This document shows positions 32,456-40,844 of a DNA stretch of 64,000 bases, piece by piece. Origin of the DNA: Mycobacterium sp. 852013-50091_SCH5140682 (lineage in GTDB: Bacteria; Actinomycetota; Actinomycetes; Mycobacteriales; Mycobacteriaceae); NCBI RefSeq assembly GCF_001665685.1, contig NZ_LZTB01000044.1, forward strand, positions 82,010 through 146,009, written 5' to 3'. Below the pieces are notes generated by a model, which saw only the letters and a list, made by a program, of their open reading frames with translations, did no database searches and had not been told where the DNA came from. Position numbers and translations under genes: made by a program. How positions within the stretch are numbered: position 1 is the first letter of the stretch; every line of letters begins with the position of its first letter.

Positions 32456-34125
32456 GCGAGCTTGCAGGCATCGGCGAAGTCGCCGAGGTCTACCGGCGCA
32501 TCGAGGAGAGCGGCCGCAGTGAGGTCTTCATCCACCTGCGCCCGCAGGCCGACGTCGAAGCCGATCTCCGCGTGGCAGCGGGCCCCTTGGCAGGGCTACT
32601 GTTGGCAGTGAAAGACAACGTCGATGTGGCGGGTGTACCGACCACGGCGGCGTGCCCAGGCTTCAGTTATCTTCCCGATGCCGACGCACCGGCGGTCTCC
32701 GCTCTCAAGGCCGCCGGTGCCGTCGTCATCGGCAAGACCAACCTCGACCAGTTCGCCACCGGGCTGGTTGGAACACGCAGTCCTTATGGTGCCGTGCGGG
32801 ATTCACGGCGACCGGAGTACATCTCGGGCGGATCGAGCTCGGGTTCGGCGGTCGCGGTCGCACTGGGGTTCGCTCACATTGCGATCGGCACCGACACCGC
32901 GGGATCCGGGCGGGTGCCCGCGGGTCTGCAGGGGCTCGTCGGGATCAAGCCGACCATCGGAGTGGTGAGTACCGACGGTGTTGTACCGGCGTGCGCCAGC
33001 TATGACTGCGTGACCATCTTCGCGGCCGACCTGGCTACCGCCCAGGCAGCCATGGCCGCCATGAGTGCCGGTGCGTCCCAACGCGTCTGGCCCGCCGACG
33101 TCCCGCTGGCCGCGCCGCCTGCGCCCCGGGTCGCGGTGCCGGCGGAACTGCCAGAACTCGACGCCGACTGGCGGGTGGCCTTCGATGCGGCGGTGCATCG
33201 GGCCCAGGCGGCGGGATTCGAGACGGTACCCATTGCGATGGACGCGTTCTTCGCCGCCGCCGATCTGCTGTACAACGGCGCGCTTGTCGCCGAACGCTGG
33301 GATGCGGCGGGCGGTTTCGTGGCAGGCGCAGTGCCGGATGCGGGATTGGATCCGACGGTAGCGTCCATCATCATCGCGGCGGGCGGGTACTCGGCCGCAG
33401 ATCTGCTGCGGGACCGCCGTCGGGTCGAGGAGTTGCGACGTGAGGCGCTCGCGCAACTCACCGGCTGCGATGCCCTCTTGGTGCCCACCGCACCCGCGCA
33501 TCCGTGCATCGCCGAGGTCGTGGCCGACCCGATAGCAGTGAACACCCGCATGGGTCGGTACACCAACTTCTGCAACCTGTTCGACATGTGCGCGATCGCG
33601 ATTCCTGCCGGAACGGTCGCCGATGGTGCACAGTTCGGTATCACGTTGCTGGCGCCCACTTTTCACGACGCCGTCGTCGCTGACCTCGCGGGTCGTTTCC
33701 TCGGTGAGCCGCCTGCTGCCGGTTGGCCTGAGCTCGGCAGCGCAGCGGTCACGGAGCTTGCGGTCTTCGGTGCGCACCTGCGGGGCCAGCCGTTGGAGCA
33801 TCAATTGACCAGTAGAGGCGCCCGCTGGGGCGGAGCTATCAAGACCGCACCGCACTACCGGCTGTACGCGCTCGACACTGTCCCACCCAAGCCTGGGCTG
33901 GTCCGTACCACCGAAGGCGGCGCGACCATCCTGGGGGAGCGGTGGGTGCTGTCGCGGGCCGCTCTCGGCGACTTCCTCGATGAATTGCCCGCGCCGATGA
34001 TGCTCGGCAAGGTCGAGCTCGACGATGGCACCTGGATCACCGGATTCGGTTGCGATCATGCGGCTGCCGAGCAAGGGCGGGACATCACACGATACGGGGG
34101 CTGGTTGGCGGCGCACATGGGCTGA
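32452..34125 (+). CDS. atzF: Allophanate hydrolase
   Basis: Amidase-signature enzyme of 557 residues hydrolysing allophanate to ammonia and CO2. The Ser-cisSer-Lys triad is visible: Lys54 in LAVKDNVDVAG, the GGSSSGSAVAVALG loop (126-139) and Ser152 in GTDTAGSGRVPAG. The C-terminal allophanate hydrolase domain (about 440-557) is present, with HYRLYALDT, PPKPGLVR and the closing GGWLAAHMG. GTG at 32452 overlaps the previous stop and has AAGGAG 6 nt upstream. It completes the pathway from carboxyguanidine via the UAAP pair. Confidence 0.92.
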   Translation: MSELAGIGEVAEVYRRIEESGRSEVFIHLRPQADVEADLRVAAGPLAGLLLAVKDNVDVAGVPTTAACPGFSYLPDADAPAVSALKAAGAVVIGKTNLDQFATGLVGTRSPYGAVRDSRRPEYISGGSSSGSAVAVALGFAHIAIGTDTAGSGRVPAGLQGLVGIKPTIGVVSTDGVVPACASYDCVTIFAADLATAQAAMAAMSAGASQRVWPADVPLAAPPAPRVAVPAELPELDADWRVAFDAAVHRAQAAGFETVPIAMDAFFAAADLLYNGALVAERWDAAGGFVAGAVPDAGLDPTVASIIIAAGGYSAADLLRDRRRVEELRREALAQLTGCDALLVPTAPAHPCIAEVVADPIAVNTRMGRYTNFCNLFDMCAIAIPAGTVADGAQFGITLLAPTFHDAVVADLAGRFLGEPPAAGWPELGSAAVTELAVFGAHLRGQPLEHQLTSRGARWGGAIKTAPHYRLYALDTVPPKPGLVRTTEGGATILGERWVLSRAALGDFLDELPAPMMLGKVELDDGTWITGFGCDHAAAEQGRDITRYGGWLAAHMG

Positions 34126-34154
34126 CGCCTGGGGATGAACCTTGGGTTGGGGAC

Positions 34155-34733
34155 TCAGGCCTGCGGCACGATGAGCGCGACCATGACCTCGAGCCGGCGG
34201 GCGGCCTGCCGGTAGGTCATCGCGCCGGTCTGGGCTTGCAGCAGCGCGCCCCAGAACACTGACTCGAGCGTGGTGAGCACTTCGGGCCAGGCGCCGGTTC
34301 CCAGGGCCGTGGAAATCCGTCGCCGCACCTCACTGGAGATGCGGGATCGGACATCGGCGACGGTGTCGTCCTCGGCGCTCACCAGTACCTGGGTGCACAT
34401 GCGGGCCAACCTCGGCTCGTCGGCCAGCAGCAGGGTCATTGCCCTGAGTTGGTCGCTGACCCGGGCGGCGATGCCGACGTCTGGGTCGACGTCGAGCGGC
34501 AGTGTCGTCACCCGATGGAGATAGAGCTCGGCGAACACCACCTCGAGCGATGGGAAGTGGGCACGCAATGTCGCAGGTGCGATTTGGGCTTGCGCGGCCA
34601 ACCGCGTCACCGAGACGTCGGCATCGCTGTCGAGCAACTGTGCCGCGGCACCGAAGATGCGGCGACATGTGTGTGCGCGCCGACCGTGGGCGTCATGCAG
34701 ACGGGTGACAGTTGCCACCGTCGGGCTGGACAT
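34155..34733 (-). CDS. TetR-family regulator beside the guanidine/urea operon
   Basis: TetR protein of 192 residues; the DNA-binding part lies at about 20-65 (RIFGAAAQLLDSDADVSVTRLAAQAQIAPATLRAHFPSLEVVFAELY). It is convergent with allophanate hydrolase (29-nt gap). A 16-bp palindrome covers its own start codon and a related one lies 150 nt upstream, indicating autoregulation. It may also read the palindrome before the permease. Confidence 0.82.
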   Translation of the reverse strand: MSSPTVATVTRLHDAHGRRAHTCRRIFGAAAQLLDSDADVSVTRLAAQAQIAPATLRAHFPSLEVVFAELYLHRVTTLPLDVDPDVGIAARVSDQLRAMTLLLADEPRLARMCTQVLVSAEDDTVADVRSRISSEVRRRISTALGTGAWPEVLTTLESVFWGALLQAQTGAMTYRQAARRLEVMVALIVPQA

Positions 34734-34741
34734 CTGTCCAG
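34726..34741. promoter_or_regulatory. Palindrome CTGGACATCTGTCCAG over the TetR start codon
   Basis: Sixteen-bp palindrome with perfect 7-bp arms. Its inner part TGGACA-n2-TGTCCA recurs at 34879-34892. Position over the ATG fits negative autoregulation. Confidence 0.5.
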
Positions 34742-34878
34742 GCTATCGAGCATCGGCAAGGAAGGCAATCAACGGGTCAAATTCGAACTGGGCCAACGGC
34801 AGTGACATGATCACTGCGAAAAGGCAGGCTATCGAGGCGCCGATCCGGAGCGGAAAACTGCGCGTCACGAGGTCACAA

Positions 34879-34892
34879 TGGACAACTGTCCA
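34879..34892. promoter_or_regulatory. Palindrome TGGACA-AC-TGTCCA upstream of the TetR gene
   Basis: Perfect 6-bp arms, same core as 34727-34740, 152 nt apart. It lies between the EamA gene stop and the TetR gene on the minus strand. Confidence 0.5.
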
Positions 34893-34910
34893 CTTCCTGA
34901 GATGGCTGGG

Positions 34911-35786
34911 TCAGCGAGCGATCTCGGTTTCGGGTTCCTTGGGTGCGTGGGTGGCCAGTACCGACCCGGCGAGGATCAGGCCGAGGCCGGCCACATTCCA
35001 GACCGTCAGCGGCTCGCCGAGCACGATCACCCCGGCAGCCAGCGCGACCGCCGGGTTGATGTAGGTCACCACCAGTGCGCGGGCCGGGCCTACCTCTCGA
35101 ATCAACGCAAAGAAGATGATGAAGGCCAGCGCCGTGCAGACCACGGCCAACACGACCAATGCCAGTAGTGCACGCACCGACGGCATCTCGTGAGGCCAGG
35201 CCGCCACGGCCGGAGCGGTGTAGATCAGCGCCGCAAGCGCCAAACACGCCGCGGTCAACGGCAGGGCGGGCACGTCGGCGAGGTAGCGCGCGGCCACCAG
35301 CGGGGCGATCGCGTAACAAGTCGCCACCAGCAGCACCTCGGCGATCGGCACGCCGTGCCCGCCCGTGAGGCCAGGGCCCGCCAGCACCGCCACACCGGCC
35401 ATCCCGATGCCCAGTCCCGCGATGCGTCTGGCGCTCAAGCGTTCTCCGCCGGTGAGCCGGTCGAGCATCGCGGCGATGATCGGTGCGGCCGCGATCAACA
35501 GGCCGGTCATCGAACTGCTCAGGGTGCGTTCGGCATCGGTGAGCAGCACCCAGGCCGCGATGATCTCGAAGAATGCGAAGGCCAGCACGGGTTTCCAGTG
35601 CCGCAGTACCGGCGCCCAGGCAGCCCGCGACAGCGCCAGCGGCAGGAGCACCAACGCCCCGACGGCGGTACGGGCCAGAACCAACACGGGAACCGAGACG
35701 CTCTCGACCGCGACTTTGATCAGCAGGTAGGGGATGCCCCAGATGATGCTCATCGCGCTGAACAACAACCATCCGCGCGCGCTCAC
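34911..35786 (-). CDS. EamA-family (DMT) transporter
   Basis: Membrane protein of 291 residues with about 10 hydrophobic segments and two EamA repeats: SAMSIIWGIPYLLIKVAVE in the first and a second half with LVVTYINPAVALAAGVIVLGEPLTVWNVAGLGLILAGSV. Family members export amino acids, purines or drugs. It is 38 nt downstream of the aldolase gene's 3' side and divergent in function from it; no substrate can be assigned. Confidence 0.87.
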   Translation of the reverse strand: MSARGWLLFSAMSIIWGIPYLLIKVAVESVSVPVLVLARTAVGALVLLPLALSRAAWAPVLRHWKPVLAFAFFEIIAAWVLLTDAERTLSSSMTGLLIAAAPIIAAMLDRLTGGERLSARRIAGLGIGMAGVAVLAGPGLTGGHGVPIAEVLLVATCYAIAPLVAARYLADVPALPLTAACLALAALIYTAPAVAAWPHEMPSVRALLALVVLAVVCTALAFIIFFALIREVGPARALVVTYINPAVALAAGVIVLGEPLTVWNVAGLGLILAGSVLATHAPKEPETEIAR

Positions 35787-35824
35787 TCCAACACCCTACG
35801 GACGTGTCACCCTGTCGGGGCGGA

Positions 35825-36829
35825 TTATGTCGTGAGATCCAGTGCGATGTCGACGAGCAGGTCCTCTTGCCCGCCGACCATGCCTCGGCGGCCGGCTTCC
35901 TCGAGCAGCGTGCGCGCGTCGATACCGAATCGTTCGGCCGCCGCCTCGGCGTGCCGCAGGAAGCTCGAATACACCCCGGCATAACCGAGGGTCAGGGTTT
36001 CCCGGTCCACTCGGACCGGACGGTCTTGCAGGGGACGCACGATGTCGTCGGCGGCATCCTGCAGCGCGTGCAGGTCGCAGCCGTGTGAGACGCCCAGCTT
36101 GCCGATCGCGGCGACGAAGACCTCAAGCGGGGCGTTGCCCGCGCCTGCACCCATGCCGGTGAGCGAAGCGTCCACGCGATGTGCGCCGTGTTCCACGGCC
36201 GTGATGGAATTGGCCACGCCGAGTGCGAGATTGTGGTGTGCGTGGATGCCGATATCTGTTGTGGAGGAGAGGGTTTGGCGTAGTGCGCTGATCCGGTCGG
36301 CGACGTCGCGCATGGTCATCGCACCGCCTGAGTCGACGACGTAGACGCAGGTGGCGCCGTAGCCCTCCATCAGGCGGGCTTGCTCGGCCAGCGCGTTCGG
36401 CGTCGTCATATGGCTCATCATCAGGAAACCCGCGGTGTCCATGTTGAGCTCGCGAGCCGCTGCGATGTACCGGGCAGAAAGGTCGGCCTCGGTGCAGTGC
36501 GTGGCGACCCGCACCACGGTGGCCCCGGCGTGGTGCGCGTCGGTCAGATTTCGTACCGTCCCGATTCCGGGCAGCAACAAGGTGGCGACCTTGGCCCGGG
36601 TTGCCGCGCCGGCGACCGCTTCGATCCACTCCAGGTCGGTGTGGGCGCCGAAGCCGTAGATGCAGCTCGATCCGCCCAACCCGTCGCCGTGGGCCACCTC
36701 GATCGAGTCGACTCCGGCGGCGTCGAGTGCCTGCGCGATCCGCACTGCCTGGTCGATGCGGTACCGATGACGCACCGCGTGCATGCCGTCACGCAGCGTC
36801 ACATCGCTGATGTAGAGGGGGCGGTTCAT
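35825..36829 (-). CDS. dmpG: 4-Hydroxy-2-oxovalerate aldolase
   Basis: Class II pyruvate aldolase of 334 residues of the DmpG/BphI/HsaF family, cleaving 4-hydroxy-2-oxoacids to pyruvate and an aldehyde. VTLRDGMHA (10-18) supplies catalytic Arg13, metal ligand Asp14 and base His17; HAHHN near 195-199 supplies the two metal His; [23 protein letters not shown] is the C-terminal family signature. All are intact. Its ATG overlaps the acetaldehyde dehydrogenase-like gene stop by 4 nt, as in the usual channelling pair, but that partner lacks its nucleophile. Confidence 0.93.
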   Translation of the reverse strand: MNRPLYISDVTLRDGMHAVRHRYRIDQAVRIAQALDAAGVDSIEVAHGDGLGGSSCIYGFGAHTDLEWIEAVAGAATRAKVATLLLPGIGTVRNLTDAHHAGATVVRVATHCTEADLSARYIAAARELNMDTAGFLMMSHMTTPNALAEQARLMEGYGATCVYVVDSGGAMTMRDVADRISALRQTLSSTTDIGIHAHHNLALGVANSITAVEHGAHRVDASLTGMGAGAGNAPLEVFVAAIGKLGVSHGCDLHALQDAADDIVRPLQDRPVRVDRETLTLGYAGVYSSFLRHAEAAAERFGIDARTLLEEAGRRGMVGGQEDLLVDIALDLTT

Positions 36830-37719
36830 GAGGGAATTCCGTTGGCACGAAGGGCGATGTGCTCCGCGGCAGCCTTGGCGGCCGCGGTAACCATGTCGAG
36901 GTGACCCGCGTAGTCCGGCAGGTGGTCGGCCGCGCCGGTGACCTCGAGCATGGCGGTGACGCGGGTGCCCGTGAACGCGCCGGCCTCCGGGATGTACAGC
37001 GGGCTCTCGGCGCCGAACGTCTCGAACTGCACGCGTTGTTTGAGGCGGTAGCCCGGCATGTAGCGGTTGACCCGCTCGACCATGTCGACGATGTCGGCCT
37101 CGATGGCTTCGTCGTCGAGATCGCCGTCGAGATCGCCGTCGAGAAGGCAGTAGACCGTGGTTCGCATCAAGGCCGGTGGATCGGCCGGGCTCAGCAACAA
37201 CACGACCTTACTTCGTCGGGCTCCGCCGACCTCCCGCAGTGCGGCACCGGTGGATTCGATGAACTCGTCGATGCCGGCCCGGTCGTCGGGTCCGACGGAT
37301 CGCGACGCCACCGCGCAGACGATCTCGGCGTAGGACACGACACCGGATCGTCCGATCGCGGCCACGATCGGCACGGTGGCCTGCCCGGCACCCGTCCCGA
37401 TGGTCAGGGTGCGGTCGCTGCGCACGTCATCGAGATTGAGGGCCGGCACACAGTGTGAACCGATCGTCTCCGCGGCGAGATCGATCGTCGGCACCCCGCT
37501 CCGCGCGAGGACGGCCCAACTGCCGGTGCGTATGCGGGGCGCCGTGGTATCGAAAACCAGCCTGATGTCGGCGAGATTCGGCATGGCGAGCAGTTCGTCG
37601 ACGCAGTCGGCCATCGCGGCCACCGACAGTGGGCCGTCGCCCTGCTGGATCTTGACCATCAGGTCGGTGCCGACGCCGCCGGAGCCGAGAATCGCCACGG
37701 GCCAGCGGGCCGCTGTCAT
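36826..37719 (-). CDS. Acetaldehyde dehydrogenase (acetylating) homologue without catalytic cysteine
   Basis: Protein of 297 residues matching DmpF/BphJ/Hsa[11 protein letters not shown] (12-21), [12 protein letters not shown] (112-123), [27 protein letters not shown] and [14 protein letters not shown]. In active enzymes the block T-C-G-G-Q-A-T holds the thioester-forming Cys; here it reads TGAGQAT, with Gly110 (codon GGT at 37390-37392) at that position. About 20 residues that follow strand beta2 of the NAD fold are also missing after [15 protein letters not shown] insertion is encoded by a 12-nt tandem repeat. It cannot form an acyl-enzyme; it may be a scaffold for the aldolase, or inactive. 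Confidence 0.85.
   Translation of the reverse strand: MTAARWPVAILGSGGVGTDLMVKIQQGDGPLSVAAMADCVDELLAMPNLADIRLVFDTTAPRIRTGSWAVLARSGVPTIDLAAETIGSHCVPALNLDDVRSDRTLTIGTGAGQATVPIVAAIGRSGVVSYAEIVCAVASRSVGPDDRAGIDEFIESTGAALREVGGARRSKVVLLLSPADPPALMRTTVYCLLDGDLDGDLDDEAIEADIVDMVERVNRYMPGYRLKQRVQFETFGAESPLYIPEAGAFTGTRVTAMLEVTGAADHLPDYAGHLDMVTAAAKAAAEHIALRANGIPS
37114..37145. repeat. 12-nt tandem repeat inside the dehydrogenase-like gene
   Basis: GTCGAGATCGCC is present twice and followed by a partial third unit, encoding the repeated Gly-Asp-Leu-Asp string on the minus strand. The reading frame is kept. Confidence 0.7.
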
Positions 37720-38351
37720 CGGTCGGAGCCTTCGGCGATCATCCGGATCGCCGTGTCGTAGATGGCGTGTGCGTGGACCTCGAACAACGCGAGAATGTCG
37801 ACAGAATCCCCGCCGATCTCTTTGGCGACGAACAAGCCGTCCGCTCCTGCGATCGCATACGTGACCAGTAGATCAACCTGGGCGTCGGTGAGGCCGGCGG
37901 TGACCCCGCTGAATGCGGCTTTCAATTCGTCAGCAGCCTGCGCTCGCGCGCGCAGGAACATCGCCCGGGCCCTGGGTTCGACCGGGCGTCTTTCCAGCGT
38001 CAGCATCAGCCCGAGCCGCAGAAAATCGGGGGCGTCGAGCAGTGCCTTGGCGATTTGCGTAGCCATCGCGCTCACCCGTTCGCGCGGTGCGCCGTCCTCG
38101 GGGAGGCGCCAGGCGTTGAGCCAACCGGAGAAGCTGCGTTCGATCACCGCGGCGATCAGATCGTCCTTGTCCTTGAAGTGCCAGTAGATGGAGCTGGCCG
38201 GTAATCCGCAGGCCTTGCTGACCAGGGCGATGCTGGTTCCCTCGTACCCGCGCTCGGAGGCGATCTGGGTGGCGGCGTCGAGGATTCGCTCGCGTGACTG
38301 TTCCCCGTCGGCACGTTTGCGACGAGGCGCGGGACGTGTCTTGTCTGTCAT
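37716..38351 (-). CDS. TetR-family regulator of the meta-cleavage cluster
   Basis: TetR protein of 211 residues with a clear N-terminal helix-turn-helix: RERILDAATQIASERGYEGTSIALVSKACGLPASSIYWHFKDKDDLI (about 20-66). It overlaps the next leftward gene by 4 nt, and diverges from the FAD hydroxylase. Two GTAGTGATCA-type palindromes lie between them. An aromatic or ring-cleavage product is the likely inducer. Confidence 0.9.
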   Translation of the reverse strand: MTDKTRPAPRRKRADGEQSRERILDAATQIASERGYEGTSIALVSKACGLPASSIYWHFKDKDDLIAAVIERSFSGWLNAWRLPEDGAPRERVSAMATQIAKALLDAPDFLRLGLMLTLERRPVEPRARAMFLRARAQAADELKAAFSGVTAGLTDAQVDLLVTYAIAGADGLFVAKEIGGDSVDILALFEVHAHAIYDTAIRMIAEGSDR

Positions 38352-38380
38352 CTGCCCTCCTGCGGCGACCTCTTGACTCT

Positions 38381-38414
38381 GTAGTGATCACTACACTACC
38401 GTAGTGATCATTAC
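38381..38414. promoter_or_regulatory. Tandem TetR operators GTAGTGATCACTAC and GTAGTGATCATTAC
   Basis: The first copy (38381-38394) is a perfect 14-bp palindrome; the second (38401-38414) differs by one base. They are spaced 20 bp centre to centre, two helical turns, between the divergent TetR and hydroxylase genes. Confidence 0.75.
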
Positions 38415-38442
38415 AGAACAAGCTCTCGCGAAAGAGGCTCCC

Positions 38443-39972
38443 ATGACCCGTGCAGACATCTATGACGTCGCGGTGATCGGCTATGGGCCGACCGGCGCCA
38501 CCGCAGCCAATCTGCTGGGCCGGTTCGGATTGAAAGTCGTTGTGATCGAGCGCGATCCGGATATCTACAACCGGGCCCGCGCCATCTCGACGGACGAAGA
38601 GGTGATGCGGGTGTGGCAGTCGGTCGGCCTGGCCGCTCGCCTGCAGCGCGACATGCTGCCCGGGAGGCCGCTGGCATTCGTCGACGCCGATGGGCGAGCC
38701 TTCATCGAAACCGTCATCACAGGCCGCGGCTGCGGGCACCCGTCACAGCAGTTTCTGTACCAACCCGCCGTCGATGAGGTCCTGCGGGAGGGCGTGGCGC
38801 GCTACCCGAATGTCGACGTGCTGCTGGAGCACGAATGCCTGCGGGTCGGCAACCGCGACGACCACGTCGAACTCATGCTCGCCGACCTGCACACCGACGC
38901 CTTCAAGCGCGTCCGGGCGTCCTATGTGATCGCCGCAGATGGTGGATCATCGCCAACGCGTGGACAATTCGGCATCGGGTACACCGGTCACACGTATGCC
39001 GAACGGTGGGTCGTCATCGACACCAAAGTGCGCAAGGAGTGGGATGCCCACGACCGCTTGCGATTCCACTGCAATCCCGAGCGGCCCACCGTGGACTGCC
39101 CGACGCCGCTGGGGCACCACCGGTGGGAATATCCGGTGCGCGCGGGGGAGGATGAGCGAGAATTGGTCACCGAAGAGGCGATATGGCGGGTGCTGGGGGC
39201 GCAGGGCGTCACGCCAGAGCATGTCGAGATCCTGCGCGCGGTGGTCTACAGTCACCACGTCCGCGTCGCCGACCGGTGGCGGGTCGGCCGCGTGTTCCTC
39301 GCAGGTGACGCCGCCCATGCCATGCCGCCGTGGATCGGTCAGGGCATGTCGGCAGGCGTGCGTGATGCCGCCAACCTGTGTTGGAAGCTGGCGGGGGTAC
39401 TGCGCGGCGAGCTCGCCGACTCGGTGCTGGATTCCTATGAGGCCGAACGTAAGCCGCACGTGACCGAAGTGACCCGGCGCGCGGTGATCGTCGGCCGGAT
39501 CATCACCGAACGCCGCTCGGGCGTGGCAGCGTTCCGCAACCATGTCCTTCGGACGCTGACCAAGGTGCCCGGCGTTCTCGCTGCCGGACAGCGGCGGTTC
39601 TGGATTCCCGAAGCCTGCTACGCCGACGGATTCTTCGCCGGCATGTCCAGCGCCGCCGTCGCCCGCCAGATCCCGCAACCGATGATCGTCCGCGACGGCG
39701 CATCGATGCCCCTCGACGATCTCCTCGGCGGAACGTGGGCCTTGGTCTACACCACAGCCCTGCCCACCGGTGCGCAGGCGTGGCAACAGATCGGTGTCCA
39801 GGCCCACCGAATCACCGAGCCCGGACTGACACAGTGGCTGCGTGCCTACGGTGCCGACGCGGTGGTCCTGCGGCCTGACGGATTCATCTATGCCGCAGCC
39901 GGATTCGGCGAACCTCTGCCCGCCCCACCGGTGGGCCTGACCCTACCCAACATGACCGGAGCCCACGTATGA
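38443..39972 (+). CDS. MhpA-like FAD-dependent aromatic hydroxylase
   Basis: Flavoprotein monooxygenase of 509 residues. GYGPTGATAANLLGR (about 11-25) is the dinucleotide-binding fold, ADGGSSPTR the DG motif and VFLAGDAAHAMPPWIGQGM the second FAD motif. It resembles 3-(3-hydroxyphenyl)propionate hydroxylase, inserting an ortho hydroxyl to give a catechol. The ATG at 38443 has AAAGAGG upstream; further upstream in-frame codons run through the operator. It overlaps the hydrolase start by 4 nt. Confidence 0.87.
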   Translation: MTRADIYDVAVIGYGPTGATAANLLGRFGLKVVVIERDPDIYNRARAISTDEEVMRVWQSVGLAARLQRDMLPGRPLAFVDADGRAFIETVITGRGCGHPSQQFLYQPAVDEVLREGVARYPNVDVLLEHECLRVGNRDDHVELMLADLHTDAFKRVRASYVIAADGGSSPTRGQFGIGYTGHTYAERWVVIDTKVRKEWDAHDRLRFHCNPERPTVDCPTPLGHHRWEYPVRAGEDERELVTEEAIWRVLGAQGVTPEHVEILRAVVYSHHVRVADRWRVGRVFLAGDAAHAMPPWIGQGMSAGVRDAANLCWKLAGVLRGELADSVLDSYEAERKPHVTEVTRRAVIVGRIITERRSGVAAFRNHVLRTLTKVPGVLAAGQRRFWIPEACYADGFFAGMSSAAVARQIPQPMIVRDGASMPLDDLLGGTWALVYTTALPTGAQAWQQIGVQAHRITEPGLTQWLRAYGADAVVLRPDGFIYAAAGFGEPLPAPPVGLTLPNMTGAHV

Positions 39973-40844
39973 CCACCACCACCGTCACCGAACGTACCGT
40001 CCGTGCCGCAGGCAAAGACATCTTCTTCGCCGAAGCAGGCGCGGGACCCGCAGTCGTCATGCTGCACGGCGGGGGGCCTGGCGCCTCTGGCGTCACGAAC
40101 TACTCCCGCAACATCGATGCCCTGTCGCAGCGCCACCGCGTCATCGTGCCCGACATGCCGGGCTATGGAGCCTCCGACAAGCGCATCGACACGACCGACC
40201 CGTTCGGTTACCTCGCCGACGCGATCCGCGCTCTGCTCGACGAACTCGACATCGACACAGCGCATCTCGTCGGCAATTCTTACGGTGGGGCGGCGGCACT
40301 GCGGCTGGCGCTGGATACGCCGCATCGCGTGGGCAAGCTCGTCCTGATGGGCCCCGGCGGTATCGGCACCACCCGGATGCTGCCCACCGCCGGGCTCAAC
40401 AGCCTGCTGTCCTACTACGGCGGTGGCGGCCCAAGCCGCGGGAAACTCGCCGATTTCATCCGAAATTACCTGGTGTACGACGGCGCTTCGGTTCCTGACG
40501 ACCTGATCGACGTGCGCTACCGAGCATCGATCGACCCCGAAGTGGTGGCGAATCCACCGCTGCGTCGACCCTCAGGACCGCTCGCGCTGCGCACGTTGTG
40601 GCGCATGGACCTCACCCGCGACAGCAGGCTCAAGAATCTGCAGACGCCGACCCTGGTGCTGTGGGGCCGCGACGACAAGGTCAACCGCCCGGCCGGTGGC
40701 CCGATGCTGCTCAACCTGATGCCCAACGCGGAACTCGTGATGACCTCGCACACCGGGCACTGGGTGCAGTGGGAGCGTGCCGAACTGTTCAACGAGCTCG
40801 TCACCGAGTTCCTCAGCCCCGATTCGAGGTTGGCCCATGGCTAG
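39969..40844 (+). CDS. MhpC/BphD-type C-C bond hydrolase
   Basis: Alpha/beta-hydrolase of 291 residues of the meta-cleavage product hydrolase type. HGGGPGAS (33-40) is the oxyanion region, GNSYGG (102-107) holds nucleophile Ser104, VLWGRDDKVNRP the acid Asp and HTGHWVQWE the catalytic His. It would cleave the ring-fission product of the adjacent dioxygenase to a 2-hydroxypentadienoate and an acid. ATGA coupling to the hydroxylase gene; its end overlaps the dioxygenase start by 8 nt. Confidence 0.92.
   Translation: MTTTTVTERTVRAAGKDIFFAEAGAGPAVVMLHGGGPGASGVTNYSRNIDALSQRHRVIVPDMPGYGASDKRIDTTDPFGYLADAIRALLDELDIDTAHLVGNSYGGAAALRLALDTPHRVGKLVLMGPGGIGTTRMLPTAGLNSLLSYYGGGGPSRGKLADFIRNYLVYDGASVPDDLIDVRYRASIDPEVVANPPLRRPSGPLALRTLWRMDLTRDSRLKNLQTPTLVLWGRDDKVNRPAGGPMLLNLMPNAELVMTSHTGHWVQWERAELFNELVTEFLSPDSRLAHG

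Noticed and set aside
32803..34116. 437-codon frame antisense to allophanate hydrolase
   Set aside because: Arg/His/Gly-rich shadow of a gene with complete amidase motifs.
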